DNA from: Bdellovibrio sp. ZAP7
GTDB lineage: Bacteria > Bdellovibrionota_B > Oligoflexia > Oligoflexales > RGVZ01
Assembly (NCBI GenBank): GCA_945900755.1
Contig: CAMDKS010000010.1
Location: 1-64,000 of the forward strand
Length of the DNA: 64,000 nt
Reading direction: 5' to 3'
Shown here: positions 45,046 to 55,678 of the stretch, one piece after another
How the letters are laid out: every line of letters starts with the position of its first letter
Position numbering within the stretch: position 1 is the stretch's first letter
Position numbers and translations under genes: made by a program
The notes under the pieces: generated by a model
Databases searched by the model: none
What the model was told of the DNA's origin: nothing
The model's input: only the letters and a program-made list of their open reading frames with translations

Positions 45046-46044
45046 ATGTCTAAGGAGTTACTCAAGTTAAAATCAACAGGAGATGGACTGCATATAGCAG
45101 ATTCTATTTTGTGGCTTGATTCCCAACTTTCGGGCGACTTGTCTTTTCTATCCTCTGCCGCCGCACTTTCACAATCAAAAGTTCCGCAAGTAATCGCAAC
45201 AGAAGAAACTGTAAAAATTCTAGAAGCTTGTCGTAAAAAACCACACGCACTTGTCTGCCAATACAACAGCCCATTTACAATCGGCCGAATGAAAATAGAA
45301 CTTCTCCCCTCGGGAAGCATTCTCGGTGGGGCAAGTTTATTTATTGAAACCGACAAAGGTCGCTCGCTCTATGCGCCGTGCCTTCAACCAAATTCGATCG
45401 CCACTGTGCGTAAAATGCAAATAAAAAAAGCGGGCGTATTGATCATGGGCGCCAATCATCCTGATCCTACGCAGTCCATGCCGAATCGACGTAAGGAGCG
45501 CGAGCGCCTCATTACCACGGTGCGTGATCACTTATCCGAGGGACGTAGTCCTGTTATACTTTGTAATCCGATTGCGGCGGGCCAAGAAATCACCAAACTA
45601 CTTTGTGATGCTAATATCGATGTAGCCGTCCACTCCAATATTTTCCGCATTAATCGGGTTTACGAATCCTTTGGCTCTGCCCTCGGCAAGTTTACCCTCC
45701 TAGATAAAAAGCCACACGGACCGCGGGTTTTACTCCTGCCAAAATCTAGAAAAACAAATTCCATGCCTCCCGTCAAAAACTTCAGCGGCCCCTTCCTGAC
45801 CGTAGAGGAAACGTTACCGCAGTTTCGCAGAGACACCACCGATGCCTTTGTGACGAAAATTGAAGACACCTTTTATTTGTCAAGTTATGGCGATGGACCT
45901 GAGTTGAGTGCCATTATTCAGTTGGTCGCTCCCAAGGAACTCTATTTCTTTGGCCCCTACGCAAAGCGATATGTTCAAGAGATGAAAGATGCGGCTCCAA
46001 AAGTCCGACCACTCTACGTAAATGATCAACCAACACTATTTTAG
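45046..46044 (+). CDS. Degenerate metallo-beta-lactamase/beta-CASP-fold nuclease homologue
   Basis: 332 residues. The order of segments (LHIADSILWLDSQ; VIATEETVKIL; LLPSGSILGGASLFIET; VLIMGANHPDP) follows RNA/DNA exonucleases of the MBL/beta-CASP group. The zinc-binding HxHxDH motif is missing, and the family's A-G-H-x-x-G-S motif appears as SGSILGGA, so both catalytic metal sites are lost. It is therefore probably a non-enzymatic or binding paralogue. It sits 112 bases upstream of ftsK. I cannot say what it binds. Confidence 0.6.
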   Translation: MSKELLKLKSTGDGLHIADSILWLDSQLSGDLSFLSSAAALSQSKVPQVIATEETVKILEACRKKPHALVCQYNSPFTIGRMKIELLPSGSILGGASLFIETDKGRSLYAPCLQPNSIATVRKMQIKKAGVLIMGANHPDPTQSMPNRRKERERLITTVRDHLSEGRSPVILCNPIAAGQEITKLLCDANIDVAVHSNIFRINRVYESFGSALGKFTLLDKKPHGPRVLLLPKSRKTNSMPPVKNFSGPFLTVEETLPQFRRDTTDAFVTKIEDTFYLSSYGDGPELSAIIQLVAPKELYFFGPYAKRYVQEMKDAAPKVRPLYVNDQPTLF

Positions 46045-46156
46045 TGGCCTAGAAACTTAAGCCTGAAGATTTTAAGGCCTCAATTTTTGGCGTCACCCAA
46101 AAGTCAGGTTATAATTGTCATAGATCGTCTCTCTTAATTGCATAGGAGCATACTCC

Positions 46157-48457
46157 ATGACTGAACTCGCCCGAATTGCGACCGGTGCCACGAATACCCT
46201 CGGCAGGTTGTTGAACTTTGATTCCCGCAAACAATTTGAACGTGATGCTGCGTTTGTGCTTGCTCTTGGCTTGTGCTGTTTTCTAAGCGTGGCCTTAGTC
46301 ACATTTCATCCTTTTGAATCGTGGATGTACAGCTCTGCCAGTATCGCCGGCAAATCTTTGAACTTTGCTGGCCCGACAGGGAATACGTTGGCTGGCGCTT
46401 TACTATTCTATATGGGGCTTGGCGCCTGCACCCTGCCTGTGCTCCTACTTCAACTTTCTTGGCAAATGCGCTCCGGAGTTCTGCGGCAAGCGGCCCTTCC
46501 CGTTATTACTGGATGGCTCACACTCTTGTTCTCCCTTATGCCACTACTTTGCCTCCTACAACCAACCTTACCAATAGCTGGCATCCGTTTCGCTAGTGGT
46601 GGAGCCATTGGTTCCGTTTTCAGTAATCATCTTCGCGAATCAACGGGCATCACTGGCACACATATTATTCTTTGGAGCGCACTCATTGCGTCACTTATTT
46701 TGATCAGTCGCATCGAAATCACCGCTCTATGGTCCATGTTTGACCGTGAGGACGTGGCAGGCGCAATATCTTCCGGACTAAACACCACTGAAAGTTGCGC
46801 GAGCGCGGACGCAGAGTTTGATAGAACCTCCGCTGCGGTTGTCACTAAATCAACCAATGTCCCAAGCTTATTCGGCGTCTTCGATGCTTTTGGTCATGGC
46901 CTATCGGCTGATCTTCCTCCTGTCGAGTCCTCGTTTTGCGATGACGAATCTTCTATGAACTCCCCGGACGACTTTGCTCCTAAACGTCCCTACTGCCCAC
47001 CGCCCATTGAAACATTTAAACGAGCCGATGAACGCACAGCCCCGTCCCTAAGCCTTAAAGAGCTTGAAGCCACGGGCGCTGTATTAACAAAAACGTTGTC
47101 GGAGTTTGGAGTCGAAGGAAAAATTATTGGTTGGCTGCCGGGCCCCGTCGTCACCGTGTACGAATACCAACCAGAGGCAGGCATCAAACAGTCTAAGATA
47201 TTATCCTTAATGGATGATCTCGCTCTTTCTTTGAAAGTCGACAGTATTTTTATTCTCCCTGTCCCAGGGAAAAGAGCCTTAGGGATTCAGGTTCCAAATC
47301 AACGCCGAGAAATTGTTTACCTTGGAGATATTATCGCCAGCGAGGCGTTTCAAAAAAGTCCTTCACCACTTACGTTTGCCATGGGGAAGACCATTAGCGG
47401 TCAGCCATATACGGCTGATCTAACCACGATGCCCCACCTCCTTGCCGCTGGAGCAACGGGTACCGGAAAATCTGTCGGCATCAACAGCCTCCTATGCAGC
47501 ATCATCATGAAATCTTCGCCTGAAGATGTGCGCATGATCTTGGTCGATCCAAAAATGCTTGAGTTAAGTGTCTACGATGGAATTCCACATTTGCTTATGC
47601 CTGTTATCACAGAGCCCGATCGTGCCTCCTCGGCCTTGAAGTGGGCCGCTAACGAAATGGAACGCCGATACAAAATAATGCAGCACGCACAGGTGAGAAA
47701 TATTGCCGGGTTTAATGCCTTCTGGGAAGGTGCTGGCGAAACTCGCAAGGAGACGATTCGCGGGCTCATGAATGACCCACAGATCTCGCGTTTGCCCTAT
47801 ATTTTGCTCGTGATTGATGAGCTTGCAGACCTCATGCTTACTGCGCCCAAAGACGTTGAGGGAAGCATACAAAGGCTCGCACAAAAGGCGCGAGCCTCGG
47901 GTATTCATATGGTTTTGGCCACACAGCGTCCTTCTGTTGACGTCATCACCGGAGTGATCAAAGCCAACCTACCATGCCGCCTCTCCTTTCAAGTGGTCAG
48001 CAAGCACGATAGTCGCACGATTTTGGATCAAATGGGTGCCGAAAAACTCCTAGGTCGCGGAGATGTATTGTTGCAACGCCCTGGAGTCGGGCGGCTTGAG
48101 CGCCTTCAAGGAGCCCTCGTTTCTGACGAAGAGGTGCTGGCCTTAGTCGCAGCGACCAAGAAAAACTACAACATGTCTTACGATGAACGCGCCATGGGCT
48201 GGATTGACGAAGAGGTGACGAAAAATATCGGTGGAGATGACTCCGAAGACGGCTCTGGTGGCCAAGCAAACAATGATCCAAAGTGGGACGAGGCCTTAAA
48301 TATCGGTCGCACTCACGGCATAGTCAGTGCCAGTTTCCTGCAGCGTCATTTGCAAATTGGCTATAACCGAGCGGCGAGAATGGTGGATGGCATGGAGGCA
48401 AAGGGCTTGGTGGCAAAGGCTGATGGCTCAAAACCAAGAAAATGGCTTGGGGGCTGA
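46157..48457 (+). CDS. ftsK: DNA translocase FtsK/SpoIIIE
   Basis: Pumps chromosomal DNA at the division septum and activates XerCD/dif resolution. 766 residues. Four transmembrane helices occupy about residues 35-190; a shortened linker (about 190-300) leads to the motor: Walker A GATGTGKS at 432-439, Walker B LLVIDELADLM, then a C-terminal winged-helix gamma domain (YNRAARMVDGMEAKGLV) that reads KOPS-like sites. The linker is much shorter than in E. coli (1329 residues), like SpoIIIE. AGGAG precedes the ATG. It faces the glycosyltransferase gene with 9 bases between. Confidence 0.96.
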   Translation: MTELARIATGATNTLGRLLNFDSRKQFERDAAFVLALGLCCFLSVALVTFHPFESWMYSSASIAGKSLNFAGPTGNTLAGALLFYMGLGACTLPVLLLQLSWQMRSGVLRQAALPVITGWLTLLFSLMPLLCLLQPTLPIAGIRFASGGAIGSVFSNHLRESTGITGTHIILWSALIASLILISRIEITALWSMFDREDVAGAISSGLNTTESCASADAEFDRTSAAVVTKSTNVPSLFGVFDAFGHGLSADLPPVESSFCDDESSMNSPDDFAPKRPYCPPPIETFKRADERTAPSLSLKELEATGAVLTKTLSEFGVEGKIIGWLPGPVVTVYEYQPEAGIKQSKILSLMDDLALSLKVDSIFILPVPGKRALGIQVPNQRREIVYLGDIIASEAFQKSPSPLTFAMGKTISGQPYTADLTTMPHLLAAGATGTGKSVGINSLLCSIIMKSSPEDVRMILVDPKMLELSVYDGIPHLLMPVITEPDRASSALKWAANEMERRYKIMQHAQVRNIAGFNAFWEGAGETRKETIRGLMNDPQISRLPYILLVIDELADLMLTAPKDVEGSIQRLAQKARASGIHMVLATQRPSVDVITGVIKANLPCRLSFQVVSKHDSRTILDQMGAEKLLGRGDVLLQRPGVGRLERLQGALVSDEEVLALVAATKKNYNMSYDERAMGWIDEEVTKNIGGDDSEDGSGGQANNDPKWDEALNIGRTHGIVSASFLQRHLQIGYNRAARMVDGMEAKGLVAKADGSKPRKWLGG

Positions 48458-48466
48458 CGTTTGGGC

Positions 48467-49591
48467 CTAGGGGACTTGCTCCATTGCTTTTCCTAATATT
48501 TCACAGAGCTGTTGCTGCATCTTTAAAATTGAGAAATGCTTTCGCGCCTCCTCACTTCGCGCACGTCTGGCCGTCACGTTTTCAAGGTGCGAGTGGCGCA
48601 ATATATCATAGATCATAACCGCTGCTTTTTGATGTTCCTCTTGGTTATTTGCATCACCTTGCTGTGTTTGCCCGTCAGCGGGGCCATAACATCCGCCAAA
48701 CGTTTCGTTCACAAACAGCTCCGGCAACGAGCCTACGCCTGTGGTGACCACGGGCGTGCCGCACAGCAAGAACTCTTCGGCTACGCGACAAATCACCTCG
48801 CTGCCAAGACTAGAAACCACACCTAGACTGACCCGCGACATAACTTCTGCGACGTTAGCCACTCGCTCACACTGGATTTCGTAATCGTCTTCACTGATCT
48901 TTAGGGTCCGCGCCGCCTCGATAATGTGACGCACGGAAAGGTTTGCCGGCAGACCTACGATGCGAAGTTTAGGACGGGGGTGACTTTTTGCTTCTGACAA
49001 GTTGAGAAGTCCTTTAAAGATCGAAAAAAATTCTCGGTGGCCTTTCACTGGATCAAGCCTTCCAAAAATAAGGAGTTCCGGTCGAGGCAATCTTTCGTTT
49101 TCGATCAAATGAAAGATCTCCGTATCACAGCCTAGAGTTACGACATTTACGGCCATCGAAAAAATTTCTCGTAATCCCTCAGCCACAAAATTGGATGGCA
49201 CAATAACGGTATCCACATGAAAATGACCCAGTCTTTTGGTCACCGCTTGCAGCAACGAACCGTCATCACTTTTATAGCCGTGAAAACGTACGAGCTTAGA
49301 TTTTCCTTTGAGAAACATGGCGGCCGTGGTCTCTGGGCCACCGTAGGTGATGATGACGTCTGGCAAAAAATGGCCATTTATGGTGGACAATTTTCCGTAC
49401 TTCGCCGGCCCAAAGTGATCAACGCTTGCGACCTTAAAGTTTGCATCTTGAAATCTCCCTGCGACGGGCCCTTCTTTGAGGGGGGTCACCAATATTTCGT
49501 GCCCAAGATTTTGCGTGGCCTTTGCCATGCTAACGGCATACTCGCTAATGGCGCTATTCCAGCGATTTGAAATGAGGTGCCAAATTTTCAT
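48467..49591 (-). CDS. Glycosyltransferase, GT4-like
   Basis: 374 residues with a GT-B fold. The C-terminal nucleotide-sugar domain has the GRLDPVKGHREFF start and the catalytic E-x7-E motif near GSEVICRVAEEFLLCGTP. The N-terminal part ends with a typical VSNFVAEGL-like segment. It likely adds a sugar to LPS core or another envelope glycan. The ATG overlaps the stop of the GT2 gene, so both are made from the same transcript. The precise donor and acceptor are unknown. Confidence 0.85.
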   Translation of the reverse strand: MKIWHLISNRWNSAISEYAVSMAKATQNLGHEILVTPLKEGPVAGRFQDANFKVASVDHFGPAKYGKLSTINGHFLPDVIITYGGPETTAAMFLKGKSKLVRFHGYKSDDGSLLQAVTKRLGHFHVDTVIVPSNFVAEGLREIFSMAVNVVTLGCDTEIFHLIENERLPRPELLIFGRLDPVKGHREFFSIFKGLLNLSEAKSHPRPKLRIVGLPANLSVRHIIEAARTLKISEDDYEIQCERVANVAEVMSRVSLGVVSSLGSEVICRVAEEFLLCGTPVVTTGVGSLPELFVNETFGGCYGPADGQTQQGDANNQEEHQKAAVMIYDILRHSHLENVTARRARSEEARKHFSILKMQQQLCEILGKAMEQVP

Positions 49592-50400
49592 TTGTTTGAG
49601 GGCCCTTGGCGTTCAAGTTCTACCAGTTTTGCATACTTAACAAATCCATAGAAACTGCCAAACAAAGCCCAAAGAAATCCCTGCCACCCGTCAAGAAATC
49701 CAAGCTTCACGACATACCTGACCAGGAAATCTGCGGGCAATCTCAAGGCTAGAATGAGTGGGTGAGGGGAATGAATACCTCTCTTCCTTCGGGCTGCTGC
49801 CATGAGCGTGGTGTAGCGATTAAAGCGCGCAAAATAGTCGTCTAAATTATCATAGCTATAGTGCCAAAGAATGCCGGGCAAAGCTTGTATCGGGTCCTCA
49901 TTTTGAACCTGTAAGGTTTCGTGAATTTCATTGGTATAGGCCGCAAAAGTCGGCCTAAAAAGCCTCGTTAATTGGTCTTTGGTTCGACCGTACTTCATGT
50001 TGCGGCCAAGAAAAACCAGCTGCCTTGACAGGTCATAAGCTCGCGCTTCAGGCGAGTTTTCGAAAACGGCCCCTAACACACTCTGCCAAAGTTCTTGGTT
50101 CGGACGCTCGTCGGCATCAAGGCACAGAACCCAGTTTGTCTTCGCTAGTGAAATGGCGTAATTTTTCTGAGCCGCATAATTGTCAAAGGACCGTGACTTA
50201 ATGGTTGCACCAAAGGACTCGGCGATCTCTACCGTCTTATCCGTTGAGCCGCTGTCGACTACAATTAACTGAGCCCCCTTAGGAATATCCTTAAGGAGGC
50301 TCGGTAAATTATTTTCTTCATTTAAAGTAATGACAACAACAGAAAGACCGTCCCTTAGGGACGGTGAATTTAATGTTGGGTTGGAAACGCTGCTGCCCAT
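49588..50400 (-). CDS. Glycosyltransferase, GT2 (WaaE/KdtX-like)
   Basis: 270 residues. VVVITLNEENNLPSLL, VVDSGSTDKT, LCLDADERP (the DxD metal site) and a RLFRPTFAAYTNEIHE segment are typical of the inverting GT2 transferases that add beta-sugars to LPS inner core (WaaE family). A C-terminal hydrophobic stretch suggests membrane association. It is flanked by a GT4 gene (4-base overlap) and an exported protein gene (31-base overlap), forming a three-gene operon. Confidence 0.88.
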   Translation of the reverse strand: MGSSVSNPTLNSPSLRDGLSVVVITLNEENNLPSLLKDIPKGAQLIVVDSGSTDKTVEIAESFGATIKSRSFDNYAAQKNYAISLAKTNWVLCLDADERPNQELWQSVLGAVFENSPEARAYDLSRQLVFLGRNMKYGRTKDQLTRLFRPTFAAYTNEIHETLQVQNEDPIQALPGILWHYSYDNLDDYFARFNRYTTLMAAARRKRGIHSPHPLILALRLPADFLVRYVVKLGFLDGWQGFLWALFGSFYGFVKYAKLVELERQGPSNK

Positions 50401-50762
50401 TGAAGACTACTTGAGCGACTGTCTTTGTTAACGATAACTGGGTACCCTTTGCGAACGGTTTGGCTCGCATCGATTACAGATATGACGGCGAAATTTCCTT
50501 TTATCTTAATGATTCGGCCACCCGCGATCGGGCGAGCTTTCTCATCAAGGATTCGCACCTGATCTCCAATCGTCCCACTTTCGAGGCGGACCACACAGCG
50601 CTCGCCGTTGCCCGCACAGCTATAAATACTAGCCGCTTCGCTGTAGCCTGCCAACATTAATCCAGCCAGTGCCATAAGACTCAACACTTCTCGTGTCATA
50701 ATCCTACGAAACCACTTACTGAGGTTGTCTTTTTTTATACCAATGTTCATATTGTTTCTCAC
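50370..50762 (-). CDS. Small exported protein, unknown function
   Basis: 130 residues from GTG at 50762 (GGAG six bases before); ATG at 50750 or 50699 are possible. A long basic N-region is followed by a hydrophobic core and cleavage near YSEA. The mature part has two Cys (SCAGNGERC) that could pair and beta-rich segments (GDQVRILDEKARPIAGGRI) resembling small beta-barrel or SH3-like folds. The 3' end overlaps the GT2 gene by 31 bases. Function is not recognisable. Confidence 0.65.
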   Translation of the reverse strand: MRNNMNIGIKKDNLSKWFRRIMTREVLSLMALAGLMLAGYSEAASIYSCAGNGERCVVRLESGTIGDQVRILDEKARPIAGGRIIKIKGNFAVISVIDASQTVRKGYPVIVNKDSRSSSLQWAAAFPTQH

Positions 50763-51068
50763 AGTTCACTCCAAGGGATCATTTCAACATTAAGTCCAAC
50801 AGTAGCACGACAGTCTTCTCAAAGAGGGCCCATACAAAAAGTGTAGGAGCTTCACTGCCAATCAAGCAAGGTATGTGCCATGTTTTCAGGTCTGTATTAA
50901 CAGCCTGTTAGACGGCCCCCCCCTGTCAGGCAACCAGGCAAACTGTACGGTTCTGTGACACCTTGTCACTATCCTAGACAACGCTTCCACCCTTTATTGA
51001 CAGTCCGCCCTAAGTCCCTTAAAGTTCAGTGTAGCTTTTTGCTCCTATTTTTTAGAGGTGTCTTCGTC
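50763..51068. other. Divergent gap upstream of gcvT
   Basis: 306 bases with no gene. I looked for a glycine riboswitch, expected before gcv genes, but the tandem aptamer consensus is absent. The region includes a C-run (50913-50925) of unknown significance. Confidence 0.4.
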
Positions 51069-52190
51069 ATGAACCCAGAAAAACCGCTTAAAACCCCACT
51101 ATATGAGGCCCACGTGGCTCGAAAAGCACGAATGGTACCGTTCGGCGGCTGGCTTATGCCGGTTAGTTACGAGAGTGTTTTGGTCGAGCATAAAACAGTC
51201 CGCGAGACGTGCGGAATTTTCGACGTCAGTCACATGGGTGAGGTGCGAGTTAAGGGGCAAGATGCCGAGAAATTTCTGCAGTCGATTACCATTAATGATC
51301 TGACAAGATTGCAAACAGGCGGAGGTCAGTATACGGCCATGCTCAACGAACGCGGCGGGATGATCGACGATCTCATCGTTTATAAATTAGGTGCTGACGA
51401 ATTTTTCATTTGTATGAATGCAGGAAATCGGACCAAAGATTTTTCGTGGATTGAATCGTCCTGTAAAAAATCAAACCTCAACGTCACCGTTACCAACGAG
51501 TCTGATGTTTGGGCCCAAATTGCGGTGCAAGGGCCCAATTCTACGCCCGTAACGGCCTCCTTGTTATCGCCAAAAGAGGCCGAATTATTGCGAGCCCTTC
51601 CCTATACCAACATAATGCCTGTGACTCTTTACGGGAAACCGGCTCTCGTGGCTCGAACCGGTTACACGGGCGAGCATGGCTACGAAATTTACCTTCCCGT
51701 CTCCCTTGCAGAGAAAACTTGGATGGCCCTCCTTGAGCTCTCTGGCGAGCATGGCGTTCGTCCTATTGGACTTGGGGCTAGGGACACCCTTCGCCTTGAA
51801 GCGGGCTACTTACTTTACGGCAATGACATGAACGACGACGTCTCTCCACTAGAGGCGGGCATTGCTTGGGCGACCAAAATTGATAAGGGTCCGTTCATCG
51901 GTAGAGACGCTCTTATAGCCCAAAAAACAAAGGGTCTAAGTCGACGCATGGTCATGTTTAAAATGCTTGACGAGGGCATTCCTCGCCACGGGATGGCTGT
52001 GTTTGCAGGAGGCTCCAGTGCTGGAGAGGTGACCAGTGGTGGCGTTTTTCCAACCGTTGGCGGCGCTGGCGGCATGGCTCTTGTTTCTTCGAGCCTAAAG
52101 GAAGGAGACGAGTTTTATGTCGATATACGCGGCACCCAAAAGAGAGCCAAAATCGTAAAAAGGCCAATTTATTCGGCAAAAACCAAGTAG
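51069..52190 (+). CDS. gcvT: Glycine-cleavage T-protein (aminomethyltransferase)
   Basis: Transfers the methylene group of glycine, carried on lipoyl-GcvH, to tetrahydrofolate. 373 residues; the start at 51069 (GAGGTG eight bases before) is used rather than the upstream in-frame ATG at 50955, whose extra 38 residues are unconserved. FDVSHMGEVRVKGQDA, GYTGEHGYEIY and RLEAGYLLYGNDM are conserved. Followed by gcvH. Confidence 0.95.
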   Translation: MNPEKPLKTPLYEAHVARKARMVPFGGWLMPVSYESVLVEHKTVRETCGIFDVSHMGEVRVKGQDAEKFLQSITINDLTRLQTGGGQYTAMLNERGGMIDDLIVYKLGADEFFICMNAGNRTKDFSWIESSCKKSNLNVTVTNESDVWAQIAVQGPNSTPVTASLLSPKEAELLRALPYTNIMPVTLYGKPALVARTGYTGEHGYEIYLPVSLAEKTWMALLELSGEHGVRPIGLGARDTLRLEAGYLLYGNDMNDDVSPLEAGIAWATKIDKGPFIGRDALIAQKTKGLSRRMVMFKMLDEGIPRHGMAVFAGGSSAGEVTSGGVFPTVGGAGGMALVSSSLKEGDEFYVDIRGTQKRAKIVKRPIYSAKTK

Positions 52191-52317
52191 TGGGCTTTTG
52201 AACAGAAATTTAAACAGAAATTTGTATCGGTAACGGGCCAATCGGATTATTCTAGTGTTTATTGTTCGTTCGAATGACGATCAAGCGATCTCATACTCTT
52301 AAAGGAATACGACCATC

Positions 52318-52698
52318 ATGGACTCTCAAAAAAATTTGAAATTTACTAAAGACCACGAATGGGTCGACGCCAATGGAACCACGGGCACGATCGGTGTAAC
52401 CGCTTATGCCATCGAACAACTCGGCGACATCGTGCACATTGACCTCCCAGAGGCTGGTAAAACATACAAAACTGGAGAATCGTTTGGCACCATTGAATCC
52501 ACGAAAACCGTCAGTGATTTGTATATGCCGGTTGCTGGTAAAATCACGGCCGTAAATGCTGCCGTCAAAAAGTCTCCGGAAAGTCTACAAACAGATGCCT
52601 ACAAAAATGGTTGGCTCGTTAAAATTGAGATCTCAAATCCAAACGAGGTCGCGGCTCTACTTGACGCCAAAGGTTACGACTCTTTTATCAAAGAGTAG
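52318..52698 (+). CDS. gcvH: Glycine-cleavage H-protein
   Basis: 126 residues, the lipoyl carrier that shuttles the aminomethyl group between GcvP and GcvT. The lipoylated Lys is in STKTVSD, and HEWV and GDIVHIDLP are standard. Transcribed with gcvT (127-base gap). gcvP faces it on the opposite strand, 45 bases away. Confidence 0.95.
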   Translation: MDSQKNLKFTKDHEWVDANGTTGTIGVTAYAIEQLGDIVHIDLPEAGKTYKTGESFGTIESTKTVSDLYMPVAGKITAVNAAVKKSPESLQTDAYKNGWLVKIEISNPNEVAALLDAKGYDSFIKE

Positions 52699-52734
52699 AC
52701 CTTTTCTTTTTGTCTCAGTAATGCCTCTAATACC

Positions 52735-52754
52735 GCTACGGCCTCAACCGTAGC
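52735..52754. repeat. Hairpin straddling the gcvP stop, between convergent gcvH and gcvP
   Basis: GCTACGG (52735-52741) and CCGTAGC (52748-52754) form a perfect seven-base-pair stem with a six-base loop. The gcvP stop codon is inside the loop region. No T-tract follows on either strand, so it may be a weak bidirectional terminator. Confidence 0.45.
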
Positions 52755-55611
52755 TTGCCGTTTCTGGACATGAACACACTAGATTGCGGTCGCCAAAAGC
52801 ATTATCAATGCGCGCAACCGAAGGCCAAAATTTACGTTCCTTCGTCCAAGGGGCGGGAAATCCTGCCTCCTCTCGTGAATAGGGGCGGTCCCAGGCCGAA
52901 GCCGTCACGAGGCTTTGGGTATGTGGTGCGTGTTTTAGTGGATTATTTGTCTTGTCCCATACGCCACTTGCAATTTTATCAATCTCTTTTTTAATTGAAA
53001 TCATTGCGTCACAAAACCGGTCTAACTCGGCCATGCTTTCACTTTCTGTGGGCTCAATCATCAGAGTTCCACCCACCGGAAAAGAAACCGTGGGGGCGTG
53101 AAATCCATAGTCCATCAGTCGTTTAGCAACGTCTTCCACCTCTACACCGGTGGACGCTTTGAAGCCTCGCACATCCACAATACACTCGTGGGCGACGAGT
53201 CCGCTTTGGCCTTTATACAAAACTGGAAAATGGGAGTCCAAACGTTTTGCGACGTAGTTCGCATTTAAAATCGCCGTTTCCGTTGCAAGCTTTAAGCCGT
53301 CAGCGCCCATCATGCGGATATACATCCAAGAAATGGGAAGAATGCTGGCACTTCCCCAAGGTGCGGCCGAAACGGCCGAGGTCGAATGGGTGCCGCCCAT
53401 TTTTACGAGCGGATGCCCTGGAAGATGCGGGACCAAGTGTTTAGCAACACCGATTGGACCCATGCCCGGACCCCCGCCGCCGTGCGGGATACAGAAGGTT
53501 TTATGTAAATTTAAATGGCAAACATCCGCCCCAATGTCTCCAGGTCGGCACAGCCCAACTTGTGCATTCATATTGGCACCGTCCATATAAACTTGGCCGC
53601 CGTGGCTATGAATGATCGCACAAACTTCGCGAATACCCTCCTCAAACACACCGTGAGTCGACGGATACGTCACCATGAAACAAGCTAACTCTTTCGAGTG
53701 CTCGGCCGCCTTTTTTTGGAGATCAACAATGTCGATGTTCCCAGAATCATCACAAGCGACGATGACAATTTTCATTCCCGCCAATGCCGCACTCGCAGGA
53801 TTAGTGCCGTGAGCAGACTGCGGGATGAGACATGTTTTCCGGTGCCCCTCACCCTTTGCTTTTAAGTACGCGCGAATGGCCAACAAGCCGGCATACTCAC
53901 CTTGAGCCCCACTATTAGGTTGGAGGCTGACTGCGGCAAAGCCTGTGATCTCACTAAGCCACGCTTCCAGTTCCGCAAATACTTCTGCGTACCCTTGGGC
54001 CTGATCTTGGGGAACAAATGGATGTATCGCCCCGAACTCTGGCCAGCTAACAGGATACAGCTCCGCAGCCGCATTCAATTTCATGGTGCAAGAGCCGAGA
54101 GGAATCATGCTCGTCGTCAGTGACAAATCTTTGGCCTCAAGGCTCCGAATGTACCGCATCACATCGGTCTCGCTTTTAAGCCGGCTAAACACTGCATTAG
54201 GCAAAGCCTTGGTCGTACGAACAAGACTTTGGGGAATGGCTTTTTTTGCGCTGGCGGCGAAAGAGTCTAGACTTCCCTTAGCGCCAAACACTTCAAGCAA
54301 ATCTTGAAGATCGCGCTCACTGACGGTCTCGTCAAAAGAAACCGACAGCGCGCCGTCCAAATCAACTCTAAGATTAATTTCTTTCGTTCGAGCCGCTTTA
54401 ATAAACTGCTCTTTTTGGGCGTTACTTACGACGATACTTACCGTATCAAAGAATGAGTCGCTCACTAGCGTTAGCCCTGCACCCTTAACTCCGGCAGCAA
54501 AGATCGAAGCCCCAGCATGCACACGCTCTGCAATTTCTAGAATTCCTGCGGGCCCGTGATAACAAGCATACATACTCGCCATGATGGCGAGAAGTGCTTG
54601 CGCCGTACAGATGTTACTCGTCGCCTTCTCGCGCCGAATATGTTGCTCGCGCGTTTGAAGAGCCAGGCGGATGGCACTTCGTCCTTCTTTGTCCTTCGAC
54701 ACGCCTACGATGCGGCCGGGGAGGCGACGTTTTTGATCGTCGGTGGTGGCCATAAATCCTGCATGGGGACCACCGTAACCAAGAGGCACACCAAACCTTT
54801 GTGAATTTCCAACCGCAATATCTGCGCCGAGCGTTCCTGGAGATTCCAGCATGACGAGTGCTAAAATATCACACGACAACGTCACGAGTAGTTCTTTTTC
54901 TTTACACTTTTTAATAACCGTTTTGTAGTCGATCAGAGCTCCGTTGGTGCACGGGTACTGATAAAGAGCTCCGAAGTATTCTTCTGTTGGCTGAAATTTT
55001 TCGGCCTCACCAACCACGACATTTATGCCAAACGGCTCGGCTCTAGTTTTTACTAACTCTACAACTTGAGGGTGACAAGAATTGGCGACAAAATATTTCA
55101 TCGTAGCATCATTTTTTTTGGCCGAATAACACATCATCATGGCTTCGGCTGCCGCGGTGGCCTCGTCCAAAAGACTAGAGTTTGCGACAGGAAGGCCCGT
55201 CAAATCTGAAACCATTGTTTGGAAATTCAAAAGGGCTTCTAGTCGGCCTTGGCTAATTTCTGCTTGGTATGGCGTATACTGCGTATACCAGCCTGGGTTT
55301 TCAAATATATTTCGTTGAATGGCCGGCGGCACAATGGTGCCGTTATATCCGGTACCAATGTAGCTCCTCCATACTTTGTTTTTACGAGCCATGGCACGAA
55401 GCTCGGTAACAGCCTCTTGCTCAGTCGCTGCCTTTGGTAAATTAAGCGGTTTGCTTACGCGAATACCCTTTGGCACAGCGCGGTCAGCTAACGCGACAAC
55501 AGAATCCACGCCCAAGTATTTTGTAATTTTTGCATTTTCATCTGGCGTAGACCCCAAATGGCGGTCGACAAATTTTCTGTGTTGACCAAATTTCAATAGC
55601 ATTTGATTCAT
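52744..55611 (-). CDS. gcvP: Glycine decarboxylase, P-protein
   Basis: PLP-dependent decarboxylation of glycine, passing the aminomethyl group to GcvH. A single 955-residue chain combines the P1 and P2 halves that are separate in many bacteria. The PLP-binding Lys is in [32 protein letters not shown] and [13 protein letters not shown] are other family landmarks. The start at 55611 has GGGGA eight bases upstream; an ATG three codons on is also possible. Unusually, it is convergent with gcvT-gcvH instead of following them. Confidence 0.95.
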   Translation of the reverse strand: MNQMLLKFGQHRKFVDRHLGSTPDENAKITKYLGVDSVVALADRAVPKGIRVSKPLNLPKAATEQEAVTELRAMARKNKVWRSYIGTGYNGTIVPPAIQRNIFENPGWYTQYTPYQAEISQGRLEALLNFQTMVSDLTGLPVANSSLLDEATAAAEAMMMCYSAKKNDATMKYFVANSCHPQVVELVKTRAEPFGINVVVGEAEKFQPTEEYFGALYQYPCTNGALIDYKTVIKKCKEKELLVTLSCDILALVMLESPGTLGADIAVGNSQRFGVPLGYGGPHAGFMATTDDQKRRLPGRIVGVSKDKEGRSAIRLALQTREQHIRREKATSNICTAQALLAIMASMYACYHGPAGILEIAERVHAGASIFAAGVKGAGLTLVSDSFFDTVSIVVSNAQKEQFIKAARTKEINLRVDLDGALSVSFDETVSERDLQDLLEVFGAKGSLDSFAASAKKAIPQSLVRTTKALPNAVFSRLKSETDVMRYIRSLEAKDLSLTTSMIPLGSCTMKLNAAAELYPVSWPEFGAIHPFVPQDQAQGYAEVFAELEAWLSEITGFAAVSLQPNSGAQGEYAGLLAIRAYLKAKGEGHRKTCLIPQSAHGTNPASAALAGMKIVIVACDDSGNIDIVDLQKKAAEHSKELACFMVTYPSTHGVFEEGIREVCAIIHSHGGQVYMDGANMNAQVGLCRPGDIGADVCHLNLHKTFCIPHGGGGPGMGPIGVAKHLVPHLPGHPLVKMGGTHSTSAVSAAPWGSASILPISWMYIRMMGADGLKLATETAILNANYVAKRLDSHFPVLYKGQSGLVAHECIVDVRGFKASTGVEVEDVAKRLMDYGFHAPTVSFPVGGTLMIEPTESESMAELDRFCDAMISIKKEIDKIASGVWDKTNNPLKHAPHTQSLVTASAWDRPYSREEAGFPAPWTKERKFWPSVARIDNAFGDRNLVCSCPETASYG

Positions 55612-55678
55612 GTCCTAATTCCCCGTTTCTTGAAAGGCCTAGGCAAGAATAATAGCGTTTTTTAAACTTTTTAAAAGG

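Noticed and set aside
50763-51068. Glycine riboswitch before gcvT
   Set aside because: Neither of the conserved aptamer core motifs nor a tandem arrangement could be found.
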